DNA of 64,000 nt from Microbacterium sp. BH-3-3-3 (GTDB lineage: Bacteria; Actinomycetota; Actinomycetes; Actinomycetales; Microbacteriaceae): assembly GCF_001792815.1 (NCBI RefSeq), contig NZ_CP017674.1:186001-250000 (forward strand), in the 5' to 3' direction. Below are positions 15,375 to 24,964 of this stretch, one piece after another. The notes beneath the pieces were generated by a model, which was given only the letters and a program-made list of their open reading frames with translations, did no database searches and was not told where the DNA came from. Positions within the stretch are counted from its first letter, which is position 1, and the number at the start of each line of letters is the position of its first letter. The translations under genes were made by a program, and so were the position numbers.

Positions 15375-16697
15375 TCAGCGCGGCAGAGAGGAGCGCCGAC
15401 CGGCGGGTCCGCGTCGACGCGTGGCGTCGGTTCCGATCGATCCGAGGATCAACGCGGTCTGCAGGATGAGCGCCTCGCGGGGCCCCGTGGCATCCCATCC
15501 GATGACCTCCGACACCCTCTTGAGGCGATACCGCACGGTGTTGGGGTGCACGTAGAGCTCGCGCGCGGTGGCCTCGAGAGACCGACCGTTGTCGAGGTAG
15601 CTCCAGAGCGTGGCGACCAGGTCGGCGCTGTGCGCCTGCAGGGGTCGGTAGACGCGCTCCACCAGCGTCTGCTTCGCCACCGCGTCGCCGGCGAGGGCCC
15701 GCTCGGGCAGAAGGTCGTCGGCCTCGACCGGGCGGGGGGCGTTCCGCCACGCGCGCGCGACGGCGAAGCCCGCCAGCGCGGCGCGGGCACTCTGTCCCGC
15801 GTCGACGAGAGCGGCGACGGGAGGCCCGAGCACGAGGTGCCCCGTGCCGAAGCCGGGCTCGAGGCGCTTGGCGATCTCGGTGAAGGCGAGCTCGGTGGCC
15901 TCGTCACCCCCGCGGGCGGGGAGGTCGGCGCGTCCGAGCACCAGTACGAGCCGCGACCCCTGCACACCGATGAGCACGTCGACGCCGAGCTTGCGCGCGG
16001 TGCGGCGCACCTGGTCGACGTCGAACTGCGGGGGAGTCGTGCCCACCAGCACGGCAACCTCGCCGTGGCCGTGCCAGCCGAGGGCCGCGATGCGGCTGGG
16101 GAGTTCGTCATCGGCTTCGCCGGTGAGGATCGAGTCGACGACGAGGGCTTCGAGCCGGGCGTCCCAGAGGCCTCGGGCTTCGGCTGCGCGGGCATACACG
16201 TCGGCCGCGGCGAACGCCACCTCGCGCGAGTAGAGCAGCATGGCCTCGCGCACGGTCTTGCTGCGCCCGGCGACGCGTTCCTCCATGACCTCGACGGTCA
16301 CGCGTACCAGCTGCAGCGTCTGGGTGAGGCTGACGCTGCGCAACAGCTCGCGGGGCGCGGCGGCGAAGATGTCGGACGCGATCGCGGGGGTCTGCGCCGG
16401 GTCCTCGACCCACTGGGTGAACGAGGTGATGCCGGCCTGGGCGACGAGCCCGACGGCCGAACGGCGCGCCGGGGGCATGCCGGCGTACCAGGGGAGCGTG
16501 TCTTCGAGGCGCTGGATGGTCGCCGTGGCGAGGTCGCCCGAGATCCGGCGGAGCCACGCGAGAGTCTCGGCCTTGTCGCGCGCGACGCGGTCGGAGCCGG
16601 CGGGCGCGGCGCCGGTCTCGCCGCCGCCGGAGGAAACGCGATCGGGACCGGCCCCACCCGAAAGGGCGGGGCCGGTCCCGATCTCCGGATCGCTCAC
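15375..16697 (-). CDS. fasR: PucR-like transcriptional activator of fatty acid synthesis (FasR type)
   Basis: A 440-residue regulator. The N-terminal part includes LEDTLPWYAGMPP and RRSAVGLVAQAGITSF, as in Streptomyces FasR, followed by a GGDEF-like central region (about 190-300) and a C-terminal PucR helix-turn-helix (LEATARELYVHPNTVRYR). It lies directly upstream of fabD, as FasR does in Streptomyces. The only usable in-frame start before the conserved region is the GTG at 16697, 4 nt after the aceE stop. That puts a 44-nt GC-rich hairpin (16640-16683) inside codons 5-20. The first ~30 residues are Gly/Pro-rich and probably unstructured. Confidence 0.88.
   Translation of the reverse strand: MSDPEIGTGPALSGGAGPDRVSSGGGETGAAPAGSDRVARDKAETLAWLRRISGDLATATIQRLEDTLPWYAGMPPARRSAVGLVAQAGITSFTQWVEDPAQTPAIASDIFAAAPRELLRSVSLTQTLQLVRVTVEVMEERVAGRSKTVREAMLLYSREVAFAAADVYARAAEARGLWDARLEALVVDSILTGEADDELPSRIAALGWHGHGEVAVLVGTTPPQFDVDQVRRTARKLGVDVLIGVQGSRLVLVLGRADLPARGGDEATELAFTEIAKRLEPGFGTGHLVLGPPVAALVDAGQSARAALAGFAVARAWRNAPRPVEADDLLPERALAGDAVAKQTLVERVYRPLQAHSADLVATLWSYLDNGRSLEATARELYVHPNTVRYRLKRVSEVIGWDATGPREALILQTALILGSIGTDATRRRGPAGRRSSLPR
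16640..16683 (-). terminator. Long hairpin after aceE, inside the 5' end of fasR
   Basis: A 44-nt near-perfect hairpin: 16 bp (GATCGGGACCGGCCCC and its complement), a further 4 bp including one G-T, and a TTTC loop. It starts 19 nt after the aceE stop, where a terminator is expected, but also falls within the first codons of fasR. The downstream sequence GCGTTTCC is a weak T-run. It may be an attenuator between aceE and the fatty-acid genes. Confidence 0.6.
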
Positions 16698-16701
16698 GCG
16701 A

Positions 16702-19428
16702 TCAGGCCTCGCCACCCGCGTTACCGCTGGTGCCGGCGTTGACGTCGTGCAGACGGTACTTCTCGATCGCCCGTCCGACGACGGCGCGATCGACCTTGCC
16801 CTCTTCGGCCAGCGCCTGCAGGGCGCGAACGGCGAGCGAGGGGCCGTCGATCTTGAAGAAGCGACGGGCCGCGGCGCGCGTGTCCGAGAAGCCGAAGCCA
16901 TCGGCACCGAGCGTCCAGTAGTTCTGCGGAACCCACTGGCGGATCTGGTCCTGGACGGCGTGCATCCAGTCGCTCACGGCGACGACGGGGCCCTCGGCCT
17001 CTTTCAGCTTGTCGGTGAGGTAGGCCACGCGGGGCTCCTCTTCGGGGTGCAGGAAGTTGTGCTCGTCGGCGGCCAGGCCGTCGCGGCGCAGCTCGGTCCA
17101 CGAGGTGACCGACCACACGTCGGCGACCACGCCCCAGTCGTCCTTCAGCAGGCGCTGGGCCTCGTGCGCCCACGGCACACCGACACCCGACGCGAGCAGC
17201 TGCGTGCGGGGGCCATCGCCCTCGCCGGAGGAGATGTGGTGGATGCCACGGACGATTCCGTCGACATCAACGCCCTCGGGCTCGGCCGGCTGCACGTAGG
17301 GCTCGTTGTAGACCGTCATGTAGTACATGACGTTCGGGTCGGGGTGGTTGCCGCCGTACATGCGCTCGATACCCGAACGCACGATGTGCGAGATCTCGTA
17401 GCCATAGGCGGGGTCGTACGACACGGTCGCCGGGTTGGTGGACGCCAGCAGCTGCGAGTGTCCGTCGGCGTGCTGCAGGCCCTCGCCCGTCAGCGTCGTG
17501 CGACCGGCGGTCGCGCCGATGATGAAGCCGCGCGCCATCTGGTCGCCCGCCGCCCACTGAGCGTCGCCCGTGCGCTGGAAGCCGAACATCGAGTAGAAGA
17601 CGTAGACCGGGATGAGCGGCTCACCGTGCGTGGAGTACGCCGTTCCCGCAGCGGTGAACGCCGCGAGAGCGCCGGCCTCGTTGATGCCGACGTGGATAAT
17701 TTGCCCCTGCGGGCTCTCCTTGTACGCCAGCAGCAGCTCACGGTCGACCGAGGTGTAGTGCTGGCCCTTGGGGTTGTAGATCTTCGCCGTCGGGAAGTAC
17801 GCGTCCATACCGAACGTGCGCGCCTCGTCGGGAATGATCGGCACGATGCGGTGACCGAAGTCCTTCACCCGCAGCAGGTCCTTGAGCAGACGCACGAACG
17901 CCATCGTCGTGGCGATCTCCTGCGTGCCCGAGCCCTTCTTGGGCAGGGCGTACGCGGCATCGCCGGGCAGTTCCAGACCGACGTGCGTCGTGCGACGCTC
18001 GGGCAGGAAGCCGCCGAGCGCGCGACGACGCTCGAGCATGTACTGGATCGTCTCGTCCTGCTCACCGGGGGTGTAGTACGGCGGCTGGTACGGGTTCTCT
18101 TCGAGCTGCGCGTCGGTGACCGGGATGTCCATCGCGTCGCGGAACGACTTGAGGTCGTCGAGCGTCAGCTTCTTCATCTGGTGCGTGGCGTTGCGGCCCT
18201 CGAAGTGGGGACCGAGGCCGTAGCCCTTGATGGTCTTGGCGAGGATGACCGTCGGCTGGCCCTTGTGCTCCTTGGCCGCCTTGAACGCGGCGAACACCTT
18301 GCGGTAATCGTGGCCACCGCGCTTGAGGTTCCAGACCTGGTCGTCGGTGAAGTCCTTGACCAGCTCGAGGGCGCGGGGGTCGCGGCCGAAGAAGTTCTCG
18401 CGCACGTAGGCGCCGTTCTCGGCCTTGTAGGTCTGGTAGTCGCCGTCGGGGGTGCTGTTCATGAGGTTGAGCAGCGCGCCCTCGGTGTCGCGGGCGAGCA
18501 GGTCGTCCCACTCGCGGCCCCAGACGACCTTGATGACGTTCCAGCCGGCACCGCGGAAGAAGCTCTCGAGCTCCTGGATGATCTTGCCGTTGCCGCGGAC
18601 GGGTCCGTCCAGGCGCTGGAGGTTGCAGTTGACGATGAACGTCAGGTTGTCGAGGCCCTCGTTGGCCGCGACCTGCAGCTGACCGCGGCTCTCGACCTCG
18701 TCCATCTCGCCGTCGCCGAGGTAGGCCCAGACGTGCGAGTCGCCCACGTCTTTGATGCCGCGGTTCGAGATGTACTTGTTCGACATCGCCTGGTAGATGG
18801 CGTTGATCGGGCCGAGACCCATCGAGACCGTCGGGAACTGCCAGAACTCCGGCATGAGACGGGGGTGCGGGTACGACGGGATGCCGTTGGGCGCCTGCGA
18901 CTTCTCCTGGCGGAAGCCGTCGAGCTGCGCCTCGGTGAGGCGGCCCTCGAGGTAGGCGCGGGCGTACGCACCGGGAGAGGCGTGGCCCTGGATGAAGATC
19001 TGGTCGCCGCCCGAGGGGTCGTCGAGGCCGCGGAAGAAGTGGTTGAAACCGACTTCGTAGAGGGCGGCCGACGAGGCGTAGGTCGAGATGTGCCCGCCGA
19101 CACCGATCCCGGGGCGCTGAGCGCGGTGCACGGTGACCGCGGCGTTCCAGCGGATCCACTTGCGGTAGCGGCGTTCGAGCTCCTCATCACCGGGGAACTC
19201 GGGCTCGTTCTTGAGCGCGATGGTGTTGATGTAGTCGGTGGTCGGAACCATCGGCACATTGAGGTGCAGTTCCTTGGAGCCCTTGAGCAGGCTCAGCATG
19301 ATCTCGCGGGCGCGAGCCGGACCCTTCGCCTGGACGAGCTGTCGCAGGGATTCCTGCCACTCCCCGGTCTCTTCCGGGTCGCTGTCCTGCGGCCCCTGCG
19401 AATACGGATCCTGGTCGTGAACAGTCAC
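16702..19428 (-). CDS. aceE: Pyruvate dehydrogenase E1 component (homodimeric type)
   Basis: Decarboxylates pyruvate with thiamine diphosphate and passes the acetyl group to the lipoyl E2. A 908-residue single-chain E1, the usual length, with the TPP motif [12 protein letters not shown] followed by a LTFIVNCN segment (about residues 237-265), the transketolase-like central domain and the C-terminal domain. The GTG at 19428 follows GAAAGGTCTTCC; the upstream in-frame ATGs precede a non-conserved stretch. Its acetyl-CoA feeds the fab genes just downstream on the same strand. The E2 and E3 partners may be sucB and lpdA in this window. Confidence 0.97.
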   Translation of the reverse strand: MTVHDQDPYSQGPQDSDPEETGEWQESLRQLVQAKGPARAREIMLSLLKGSKELHLNVPMVPTTDYINTIALKNEPEFPGDEELERRYRKWIRWNAAVTVHRAQRPGIGVGGHISTYASSAALYEVGFNHFFRGLDDPSGGDQIFIQGHASPGAYARAYLEGRLTEAQLDGFRQEKSQAPNGIPSYPHPRLMPEFWQFPTVSMGLGPINAIYQAMSNKYISNRGIKDVGDSHVWAYLGDGEMDEVESRGQLQVAANEGLDNLTFIVNCNLQRLDGPVRGNGKIIQELESFFRGAGWNVIKVVWGREWDDLLARDTEGALLNLMNSTPDGDYQTYKAENGAYVRENFFGRDPRALELVKDFTDDQVWNLKRGGHDYRKVFAAFKAAKEHKGQPTVILAKTIKGYGLGPHFEGRNATHQMKKLTLDDLKSFRDAMDIPVTDAQLEENPYQPPYYTPGEQDETIQYMLERRRALGGFLPERRTTHVGLELPGDAAYALPKKGSGTQEIATTMAFVRLLKDLLRVKDFGHRIVPIIPDEARTFGMDAYFPTAKIYNPKGQHYTSVDRELLLAYKESPQGQIIHVGINEAGALAAFTAAGTAYSTHGEPLIPVYVFYSMFGFQRTGDAQWAAGDQMARGFIIGATAGRTTLTGEGLQHADGHSQLLASTNPATVSYDPAYGYEISHIVRSGIERMYGGNHPDPNVMYYMTVYNEPYVQPAEPEGVDVDGIVRGIHHISSGEGDGPRTQLLASGVGVPWAHEAQRLLKDDWGVVADVWSVTSWTELRRDGLAADEHNFLHPEEEPRVAYLTDKLKEAEGPVVAVSDWMHAVQDQIRQWVPQNYWTLGADGFGFSDTRAAARRFFKIDGPSLAVRALQALAEEGKVDRAVVGRAIEKYRLHDVNAGTSGNAGGEA

Positions 19429-19634
19429 GGAAGACCTTTCGTCGTCTGGCAGGTCATGCCAGAGAATCGCCATAAAAGTGCGGCAACCCTTGTTCGCTCC
19501 GCACAATCAACCAGCGTCCAGCCTAGCGAGTCCCGACGACATCGGCTGTTCATGAAGACCGAGTCGACTCTCCCGGGTGGTCGGATGCCTCGATGTCGAG
19601 CATCCGTGATCGGGCAGAGGAATACCCTGAGCGC

Positions 19635-20330
19635 GTGAACACGCACGATCGCGCAGGATTCCGCACACGCCCCGAGCACCGGTGGCCCGTGCTGATCGCC
19701 CTCGGGGTGGGCACGGGGCTCTACGCCGTCCTCCCGAGCGACGCCTCCGGCATCCTGCGCTACGTGGTGGTGATCGCGGGTGTGCTGTGCGCGATCCCCA
19801 TGGTGGTGACCAACCCGGCGCGGCTCACCCGGGAATCACGCGTGGGGCGCGGCTTCGCTCTCGCCTTCACCTCGGTGCTGCTGCTCGCGAACCAGGTGGC
19901 GCTCCTCCTGCTCGTCCAGCAGCTGCTGCGCGGAGAGGGGAGTGGGGCGACCACCCTGCTCGGCGCGGCGCAGGTGTGGGCGATCAACGTCATCGGTTAC
20001 GCCGTCGTCTATTGGGAGATGGATCGCGGCGGTCCCATCGCCCGGCGCCGCGACGCGCGCGACGCCCTGCCCGCGGCGGACTTCCAGTTCCCGCAGGACT
20101 CCGACCGCGACGCGGTCAGCGAGGTGGCCCGCCGCTCGTCCGACGTCGAGGACTGGGCCCCCGGCTACGTGGACTACCTCTACTTCTCGGCGTCCAACGC
20201 CATGGCCTTCAGCCCCACCGACGTCATGCCGCTGAGCAGCCGCGCGAAGGTGTTCATGATGGTGCAGGCCATCTCGGGGTTCATCCTGCTCGCGCTGGTG
20301 ATCTCGCGCAGCGTGAATATCTTGAACTGA
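19635..20330 (+). CDS. Multi-pass membrane protein of unknown function
   Basis: A 231-residue protein with five or six hydrophobic segments: two near the N-terminus (about 20-60), two around 80-150 and one at the C-terminal end. The loop VDYLYFSASNAMAFSPTDVMPLSSRAK, close to the last helix, is conserved in form with DUF1345-like and ion-channel-like membrane proteins. No function can be assigned. The GTG at 19635 is chosen because TACCCT (19623-19628) ends 6 nt upstream, the spacing for a leaderless message. An upstream ATG at 19593 would place that -10 box inside the coding region. Confidence 0.7.
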   Translation: MNTHDRAGFRTRPEHRWPVLIALGVGTGLYAVLPSDASGILRYVVVIAGVLCAIPMVVTNPARLTRESRVGRGFALAFTSVLLLANQVALLLLVQQLLRGEGSGATTLLGAAQVWAINVIGYAVVYWEMDRGGPIARRRDARDALPAADFQFPQDSDRDAVSEVARRSSDVEDWAPGYVDYLYFSASNAMAFSPTDVMPLSSRAKVFMMVQAISGFILLALVISRSVNILN

Positions 20331-20336
20331 GTGCGG

Positions 20337-20409
20337 TGGGCCCTGCCGGGATCGAACCGACGACATCCACGGTGTAAACGTGGCGCTCTACCAGCTGAGC
20401 TAAAGGCCC
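20337..20409 (-). tRNA. tRNA-Val (TAC anticodon)
   Basis: A 73-nt cloverleaf on the minus strand: acceptor GGGCCTT paired with AGGGCCC, a D arm with AGCTCAGCTGGTAGAGC, anticodon loop TTTACAC reading TAC, and T loop TTCGATC. CCA is not encoded. It sits 6 nt after the stop codon of the membrane protein at 19635, on the opposite strand. Confidence 0.95.
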
Positions 20410-20503
20410 GGGATGCCACGAGTCTACGAGGCTTGGCGCATCGGATGTGCATCGGCGGCGCCCGCGGCTACGGATGTCGGACCCCCGGGGTAGCGTGGGT
20501 CCT

Positions 20504-21232
20504 GTGAATGCCGACCCCGCCGACCAGCGCAAACTGCTCGATCTCGCCGATCTCGATGCCCGCATCCTCCGTGATCAGCACCTGTCGGCGAACCCTCCGC
20601 AGGCGCCGCGCGTGCGGGAGCTGCTGGCGCAGCGCGCGACTCTCTCGCAAGAGCTGTCGGCGCGGGCCAACGCGCGTGACGACATCACCGCAGAGATCGC
20701 GCGGCTCGAGTCCGACGTCGCCGTGGTCGACGCCCGCATCGCCCGCGACACCCAGCGTCTCGCCGCCGCGACCAACCCCAAGCAGGCGCAGAGCTTCGAG
20801 AGCGAGCTCACCTCCCTCAACCGCCGCAAGGGCGATCTCGAAGACATGGAGATCGCGCTCATGGAGCGCCTCGAGACGGCCGATGCGGCGATCGCCGAAC
20901 AAGAGGCCGTGATCGCCGAGACCAACGCCCTCGGCGCCGAGCTCAGCGCCGAGGCCAAGACCGTCGTCGCCGACGCCACGACGCGTCTCGAAGGTGCCCG
21001 CCGCGACCGTGAGGCCGTCGCCGCCTCGGTCCCCGACGCGCTCCTCGCACTCTACGAACGCCTCGCCTCGCGCGGGAACGGCGCGGGCCTGCTCCGCGCC
21101 GGCGCCTGCGAAGCCTGCCGCATGGTGATCCCGCCCAGCGACATCGCGACGATCCGACGCGCGCAGACCGACGACGTCGTGTTCTGCCCCGAGTGCGGCG
21201 CCATCCTCGTCCGCACCGAAGAATCGCGGTGA
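20504..21232 (+). CDS. Coiled-coil protein with C4 zinc ribbon (CT398-like)
   Basis: A 242-residue protein: a long charged coiled coil (about residues 10-185) and a C-terminal C4 zinc ribbon with Cys pairs in GACEACRMV and VFCPECGA. The family is widespread and linked by context to nucleic acid metabolism; in actinobacteria it often neighbours RNase H or the PolA-like gene, as here (15 bp upstream of it). The role is unresolved. The GTG at 20504 follows TAGCGT (20491-20496) by 7 nt, which indicates a leaderless transcript. Confidence 0.88.
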   Translation: MNADPADQRKLLDLADLDARILRDQHLSANPPQAPRVRELLAQRATLSQELSARANARDDITAEIARLESDVAVVDARIARDTQRLAAATNPKQAQSFESELTSLNRRKGDLEDMEIALMERLETADAAIAEQEAVIAETNALGAELSAEAKTVVADATTRLEGARRDREAVAASVPDALLALYERLASRGNGAGLLRAGACEACRMVIPPSDIATIRRAQTDDVVFCPECGAILVRTEESR

Positions 21233-21247
21233 CCCCCGCCGACGTCC

Positions 21248-22954
21248 GTGGCGTCTGACACGGTCGTCGTCGGACGCGCGGTCTCGGGCGAGATCGCCCT
21301 GATCGACCTCGATGCCGAGGCGACACCGGTCCACACGACCGAGGTGGCCCGAGACGCTCTCGCCGCGACCGTCGCCGCGCGTGAGGCGGCCGGCGACGTC
21401 CGGTGGATCTGGTCCGACACGCCCACCTGGTACGGACCGCTCCTGACTGCGGGAGTACGGGTCGCACGAGCGTGGGACCTCCGGCTCGTACACGTCCTGC
21501 TCCGCGACGCTGCGGCGATCGACGCCGACCACGGCCTGCGCGATGCGCGTCACTGGGATGCCGCGGCCGCGGCCCCCGAGAGCGGTGACACGCTCTTCGA
21601 CCTCGGCGACGCGGCATCCGGTCTGCCCGACACCGCCGTCGAAGCGCTGGCGGAGTACCGGCGTCAGCGCGCCGCCCTCGACGGCTCGCCGGGGGCGGGG
21701 TCGCTCCGGCTGCTCTGCGCCGCCGAATCCGCCGGAGCGCTCATCGCCGTGGAGTTGCACGCCGTCGGTGTGCCGTGGAGCGTCGAGGCGCACGAGCGGA
21801 TCCTGCACGACGAGCTCGGCCCCCGGCACGGTGGCGGCCTGCCCGCCCGCATCGAGCAGACCGCGGCGGCGGTGCGCGCGGCCCTCGGCGATCCCTCGGT
21901 GTCGCTGGACTCCCACCCGCGTCTGCTGCGGTCGCTGCACCGCGCCGGTCTACTCGTCGAGTCGACCAGCCGGTGGGAGCTGAGCGAGCACGACCATCCG
22001 GTGGTCGCCCCGCTCATCGCCTACAAGAAGCAGATGCGGCTCTACACGGCGAACGGTTGGGCCTGGTTGGCCGAGTGGGTGCGCGACGGACGCTTCCGCC
22101 CCGTCTACGTGCCCGGCGGCGTCGTGACCGGGCGGTGGGCGTCGTCGGGCGGCGGCGCTCTGCAGATCCCCCGGCAGTTGCGCACCGCCGTGCGGGCAGA
22201 CCCGGGCTGGACGCTCGTGACGGCCGACGTCGCGCAGCTCGAACCGCGGGTGCTCGCGGCCATGGCGCGCGACACGGCGCTGGCCGAGGCGGCATCCGGT
22301 CGCGATCTATACGCGGGCATCGTCGACACCGGGGCCGTGGCCAGCCGCCCCGAGGCCAAGCTCGCGATGCTGGGGGCGATGTACGGCGCGACCACGGGCG
22401 AGAGCGGTCGCCTGCTGCCGCGCCTGCGGCGCACCTTCCCCCGCGCCATGCGCCTCGTCGACGACGCCGCGCGCACGGGAGAAGACGGTGGGCTCGTGCA
22501 CACCTGGCTCGGGCGCACGTCACCCACGGCGGGCGAGGACTGGCGGGCGGTGCAGTCCCGTGCGAGCGACGCCGAGGCGTCGGGGGTCGACGAGACGCGG
22601 GCCCGGCGCTCCGCTCGGGACCGCGGACGCTTCACCCGTAACTTCGTCGTGCAGGGCACCGCGGCGGAGTGGGCGTTGGCCTGGCTCGCCGACCTGCGCG
22701 CGCGCCTGGCGACGATCCCCGCGGTGGATGCCGCCGACGCGGCGCCCGCGTCGGGACCGGTGTTCGATCGGGTGCCGCACCTGGCGTTCTTCCTTCACGA
22801 CGAGATCGTCGTCCACACCCCGGCCGTGCACGCCGACGCGGTCGCCGACGCCGTCCGTGCCTCCGCCGCGTCGGCGGGGCGCCTGCTCTTCGGCGCGTTC
22901 CCCATCGACTTCCCGCTCGACCTGCGCATCTCGGAGACAGCCGAGAAGGGCTGA
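21248..22954 (+). CDS. PolA-like DNA polymerase with degenerate 3'-5' exonuclease domain
   Basis: A 568-residue family A polymerase. The polymerase core is intact: motif A with Asp327 (VTADVAQLEPRVLA), motif B with Lys371 and YG at 379-380, and motif C His-Asp-Glu at 517-519. The first ~150 residues correspond to an exonuclease-like region without clear catalytic acids, and there is no 5'-3' exonuclease domain. This architecture is annotated in actinobacteria as bifunctional 3'-5' exonuclease/DNA polymerase and is distinct from replicative Pol I (about 880 residues). It follows the zinc-ribbon gene by 15 bp, so the two are probably one operon. A role in repair is plausible but unproven. Confidence 0.88.
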   Translation: MASDTVVVGRAVSGEIALIDLDAEATPVHTTEVARDALAATVAAREAAGDVRWIWSDTPTWYGPLLTAGVRVARAWDLRLVHVLLRDAAAIDADHGLRDARHWDAAAAAPESGDTLFDLGDAASGLPDTAVEALAEYRRQRAALDGSPGAGSLRLLCAAESAGALIAVELHAVGVPWSVEAHERILHDELGPRHGGGLPARIEQTAAAVRAALGDPSVSLDSHPRLLRSLHRAGLLVESTSRWELSEHDHPVVAPLIAYKKQMRLYTANGWAWLAEWVRDGRFRPVYVPGGVVTGRWASSGGGALQIPRQLRTAVRADPGWTLVTADVAQLEPRVLAAMARDTALAEAASGRDLYAGIVDTGAVASRPEAKLAMLGAMYGATTGESGRLLPRLRRTFPRAMRLVDDAARTGEDGGLVHTWLGRTSPTAGEDWRAVQSRASDAEASGVDETRARRSARDRGRFTRNFVVQGTAAEWALAWLADLRARLATIPAVDAADAAPASGPVFDRVPHLAFFLHDEIVVHTPAVHADAVADAVRASAASAGRLLFGAFPIDFPLDLRISETAEKG

Positions 22955-23020
22955 GCCATCGCCCGGATCGCCCGGGGCGGCCCGACCGAGGCGGCGGCGG
23001 GGCGACGGCGGACCCGCCGG

Positions 23021-23026
23021 TAGACT
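23021..23026 (+). promoter_or_regulatory. -10 box of the rnpB promoter
   Basis: TAGACT ends 7 nt before the inferred 5' end of RNase P RNA at 23034. The same TANNNT spacing recurs before many start codons in this window, which supports both calls. No clear -35 element is visible. Confidence 0.5.
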
Positions 23027-23033
23027 GGATGAC

Positions 23034-23412
23034 GCGAATGGGTCGGCTGGACGGTCGCGTCACGGGTTCGCCCGTGCCGAGGAACGTCCGGGCTCCACAG
23101 GGCAGGACGGTGGGTAACGCCCACCCGGAGCAATCCGCGAGACAGTGCCACAGAGAGTAGACCGCCCGCACCACGCTCGTCGTGGGAGCGGGTAAGGGTG
23201 AAAGGGTGGTGTAAGAGACCACCGGGGTCGTGGTGACACGACCCGCAAGGTAAACCTCGTCCGGAGCAAGGCCAGACAGGGGATGTTGACGCGGCTCGCC
23301 GAGTCCCCGGGTAGGCCGCTGGAGTGGCACGGCAACGTGTCGCCGAGAGAGATGACCGTCCACGGGGCTTCGGCCCCCGGACAGAACCCGGCGTACAGGC
23401 CGGCCCATTCGC
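23034..23412 (+). ncRNA. rnpB: RNase P RNA (type A)
   Basis: The catalytic RNA that trims the 5' ends of tRNAs. Universally conserved segments are visible: GAGGAACGTCCGGGCTCCAC with CAGGGC (23082-23106), the ACAGTGCCACAGAGAGTAGA stretch (23142-23161), GGGTGAAAGGGTGGTGTAAG (23195-23214) and, near the 3' end, ACAGAACCCGGCGTACAGGC. The ends were set by the P1 helix: GCGAATGGGTCGGC at the 5' end pairs with GCCGGCCCATTCGC at the 3' end, with one G-T pair. About 379 nt, normal for an actinobacterium. Confidence 0.96.
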
Positions 23413-23610
23413 ACCCCACACTGCGCCCAAGCGATGTCCCGCTCGGGAGCGGCGTGAATCACCGCGTCGAACCGGGCCGCCACTCGAACGGGCGCGCGTC
23501 GTGGTCTCAGCCGCAGACGGAGCTTCGTGCCGCTCGTCGGATGGCGCGAATGTTGTCGCCGTCCGACACCCGGGCATCGCCGACGCGAGCGCCCGCGGCC
23601 CGGGCCGCCG

Positions 23611-24012
23611 TCACCCGCAGAGTGCGACGGACGCCGCGTCGACGATGGCGGTGGCGTCGTCGCTACCCGCCTTCACCGTCCGGCCTGCCACCGTGAGAGC
23701 GATGTCGTCGTCGTCGATGCCCTGGGCGAGCTGGTCGCAGGCGGCCTGCCCGGCGGCGAGCAGGTCGGCATCGGTGGCGGAGAGGAGGACGCTGCCGGCC
23801 ACGCCGCCGTCTCGGATCTCGCTCAGATACGCGGCCTCGTCCCGCGGGGCGTCGGTCGCGTCCCCACCGACGACGATGGTGGAATCCCCGTTGGTGAACG
23901 TTCCCGTCTGGCCGGGAGTGATGGTGATCGTCTCGGACGCCGTCTCGCTGGTGCAGCCCGCGAGGAACACGAGAGCGAGCGAAACGGCGGCAAGGGCGAG
24001 GGGGCGCTTCAT
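23611..24012 (-). CDS. Small secreted lipoprotein
   Basis: A 133-residue protein with a lipoprotein signal peptide; the lipobox LAGC places the lipidated Cys at residue 20. The mature part is acidic and has two further Cys (in AACDQLAQG and at the C-terminal ALCG) that could form a disulphide, an arrangement recalling the DUF732 family. The function is unknown. The ATG at 24012 is preceded on the minus strand by TAGGGT, ending 6 nt upstream, so the message is probably leaderless. Confidence 0.8.
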   Translation of the reverse strand: MKRPLALAAVSLALVFLAGCTSETASETITITPGQTGTFTNGDSTIVVGGDATDAPRDEAAYLSEIRDGGVAGSVLLSATDADLLAAGQAACDQLAQGIDDDDIALTVAGRTVKAGSDDATAIVDAASVALCG

Positions 24013-24081
24013 GCCGTCACCCTATCGACCCTGACATTCGCCTGGGAGCTCGACCCGGCGTCGAGCTCCGCCTCGGGACGG

Positions 24082-24867
24082 TTACTTGATGGCGGGCAGC
24101 GCCTCGGGCACGGCCACCGCGAGCGAGGCCGCACCGATGATGCCCGCGTTGTTGCGGTGCTTCGCGGGCACGATCGGGGCGCGCAGCTTCAGCAGCGGCA
24201 GGAAGTTCTCGGAGTGCTTCGAAACCCCACCGCCGACGACGAGCAGGTCGGGGCTGAAGAGGAACTCGACGTAGTCGTAGTACCACTGCAGACGCTTCGC
24301 CCACTTGTCCCACGACAGCTCTTCGCGCTCCATCGCCGAGTAGGCGGCGAAGTGCTCCGCGTCTTTCTTGTGTCCGGCGCGCTGTAGGTGGCCCAGTTCG
24401 CTGTTCGGCACCAGCACGCCGTCGTAGATCATGGCCGAGCCGATGCCGGTGCCGAGGGTGGTGAGGATGACGAGACCGTCGACGCCCTTCGCGGCGCCGT
24501 AGCGCACCTCGGCGATACCGGCCACGTCGGCGTCGTTGGCGAAGTGGATGCCACGCGACAGCCCGTCTTCGAAGAACTTCTCGGCCTCGAAGCCGATCCA
24601 CGACGGCGACACGTTGGCGGCCGACAGCGTCTTGCCGCTCTTCACGATCGCCGGGAAGGCGACGCCGAGGGGCAGATCGGCCGGGGCTTCGAGGGTGTCG
24701 AGCACCTGACGCACCGCGGCCAGCACGTCGGCGGGTTCCGCCCCCGCGGGGGTGGCCACCTTCACCCGATCGCTGACGAGTTCGCCGGCATCGAGGTCGA
24801 CGATCCCCGCCTTGATGCCGGTTCCGCCGATGTCCACTCCGACCGCACGCGATGCATTCGTTGCCAT
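24082..24867 (-). CDS. ppgK: Polyphosphate glucokinase
   Basis: Phosphorylates glucose with polyphosphate, and in relatives also ATP, as donor. A 261-residue ROK-type kinase with the phosphate loop VDIGGTGIKAGIVDLD at the N-terminus, catalytic Asp in HFANDADVAGIAEVRYG, and the TLGTGIGSAMI adenosine-region motif, all close to the mycobacterial PpgK pattern. The ATG at 24867 is right after TAGGCT with a 7-nt gap on the minus strand, so the transcript is probably leaderless. The longer in-frame extension is not conserved. It is divergent from the SPOR-like gene. Confidence 0.93.
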   Translation of the reverse strand: MATNASRAVGVDIGGTGIKAGIVDLDAGELVSDRVKVATPAGAEPADVLAAVRQVLDTLEAPADLPLGVAFPAIVKSGKTLSAANVSPSWIGFEAEKFFEDGLSRGIHFANDADVAGIAEVRYGAAKGVDGLVILTTLGTGIGSAMIYDGVLVPNSELGHLQRAGHKKDAEHFAAYSAMEREELSWDKWAKRLQWYYDYVEFLFSPDLLVVGGGVSKHSENFLPLLKLRAPIVPAKHRNNAGIIGAASLAVAVPEALPAIK

Positions 24868-24964
24868 ACCCCCCAGCCTATCCAGGCGCACGGTCGGGAT
24901 CAGTAGGATCGGGGGAGCACCGGCGGTTCTGCGCCGAGACGCGAGACCCACCGAAGGAGCCATC

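Noticed and set aside
16240..19638. 1132-codon open frame opposite aceE and fasR
   Set aside because: A shadow frame created by third-position GC in aceE; Val/Arg/Leu/Asp-rich with no domains.
23413..23610. A gene or second RNA between rnpB and the lipoprotein gene
   Set aside because: No open frame with a plausible start and no conserved RNA motif; only a 6-bp hairpin is visible.
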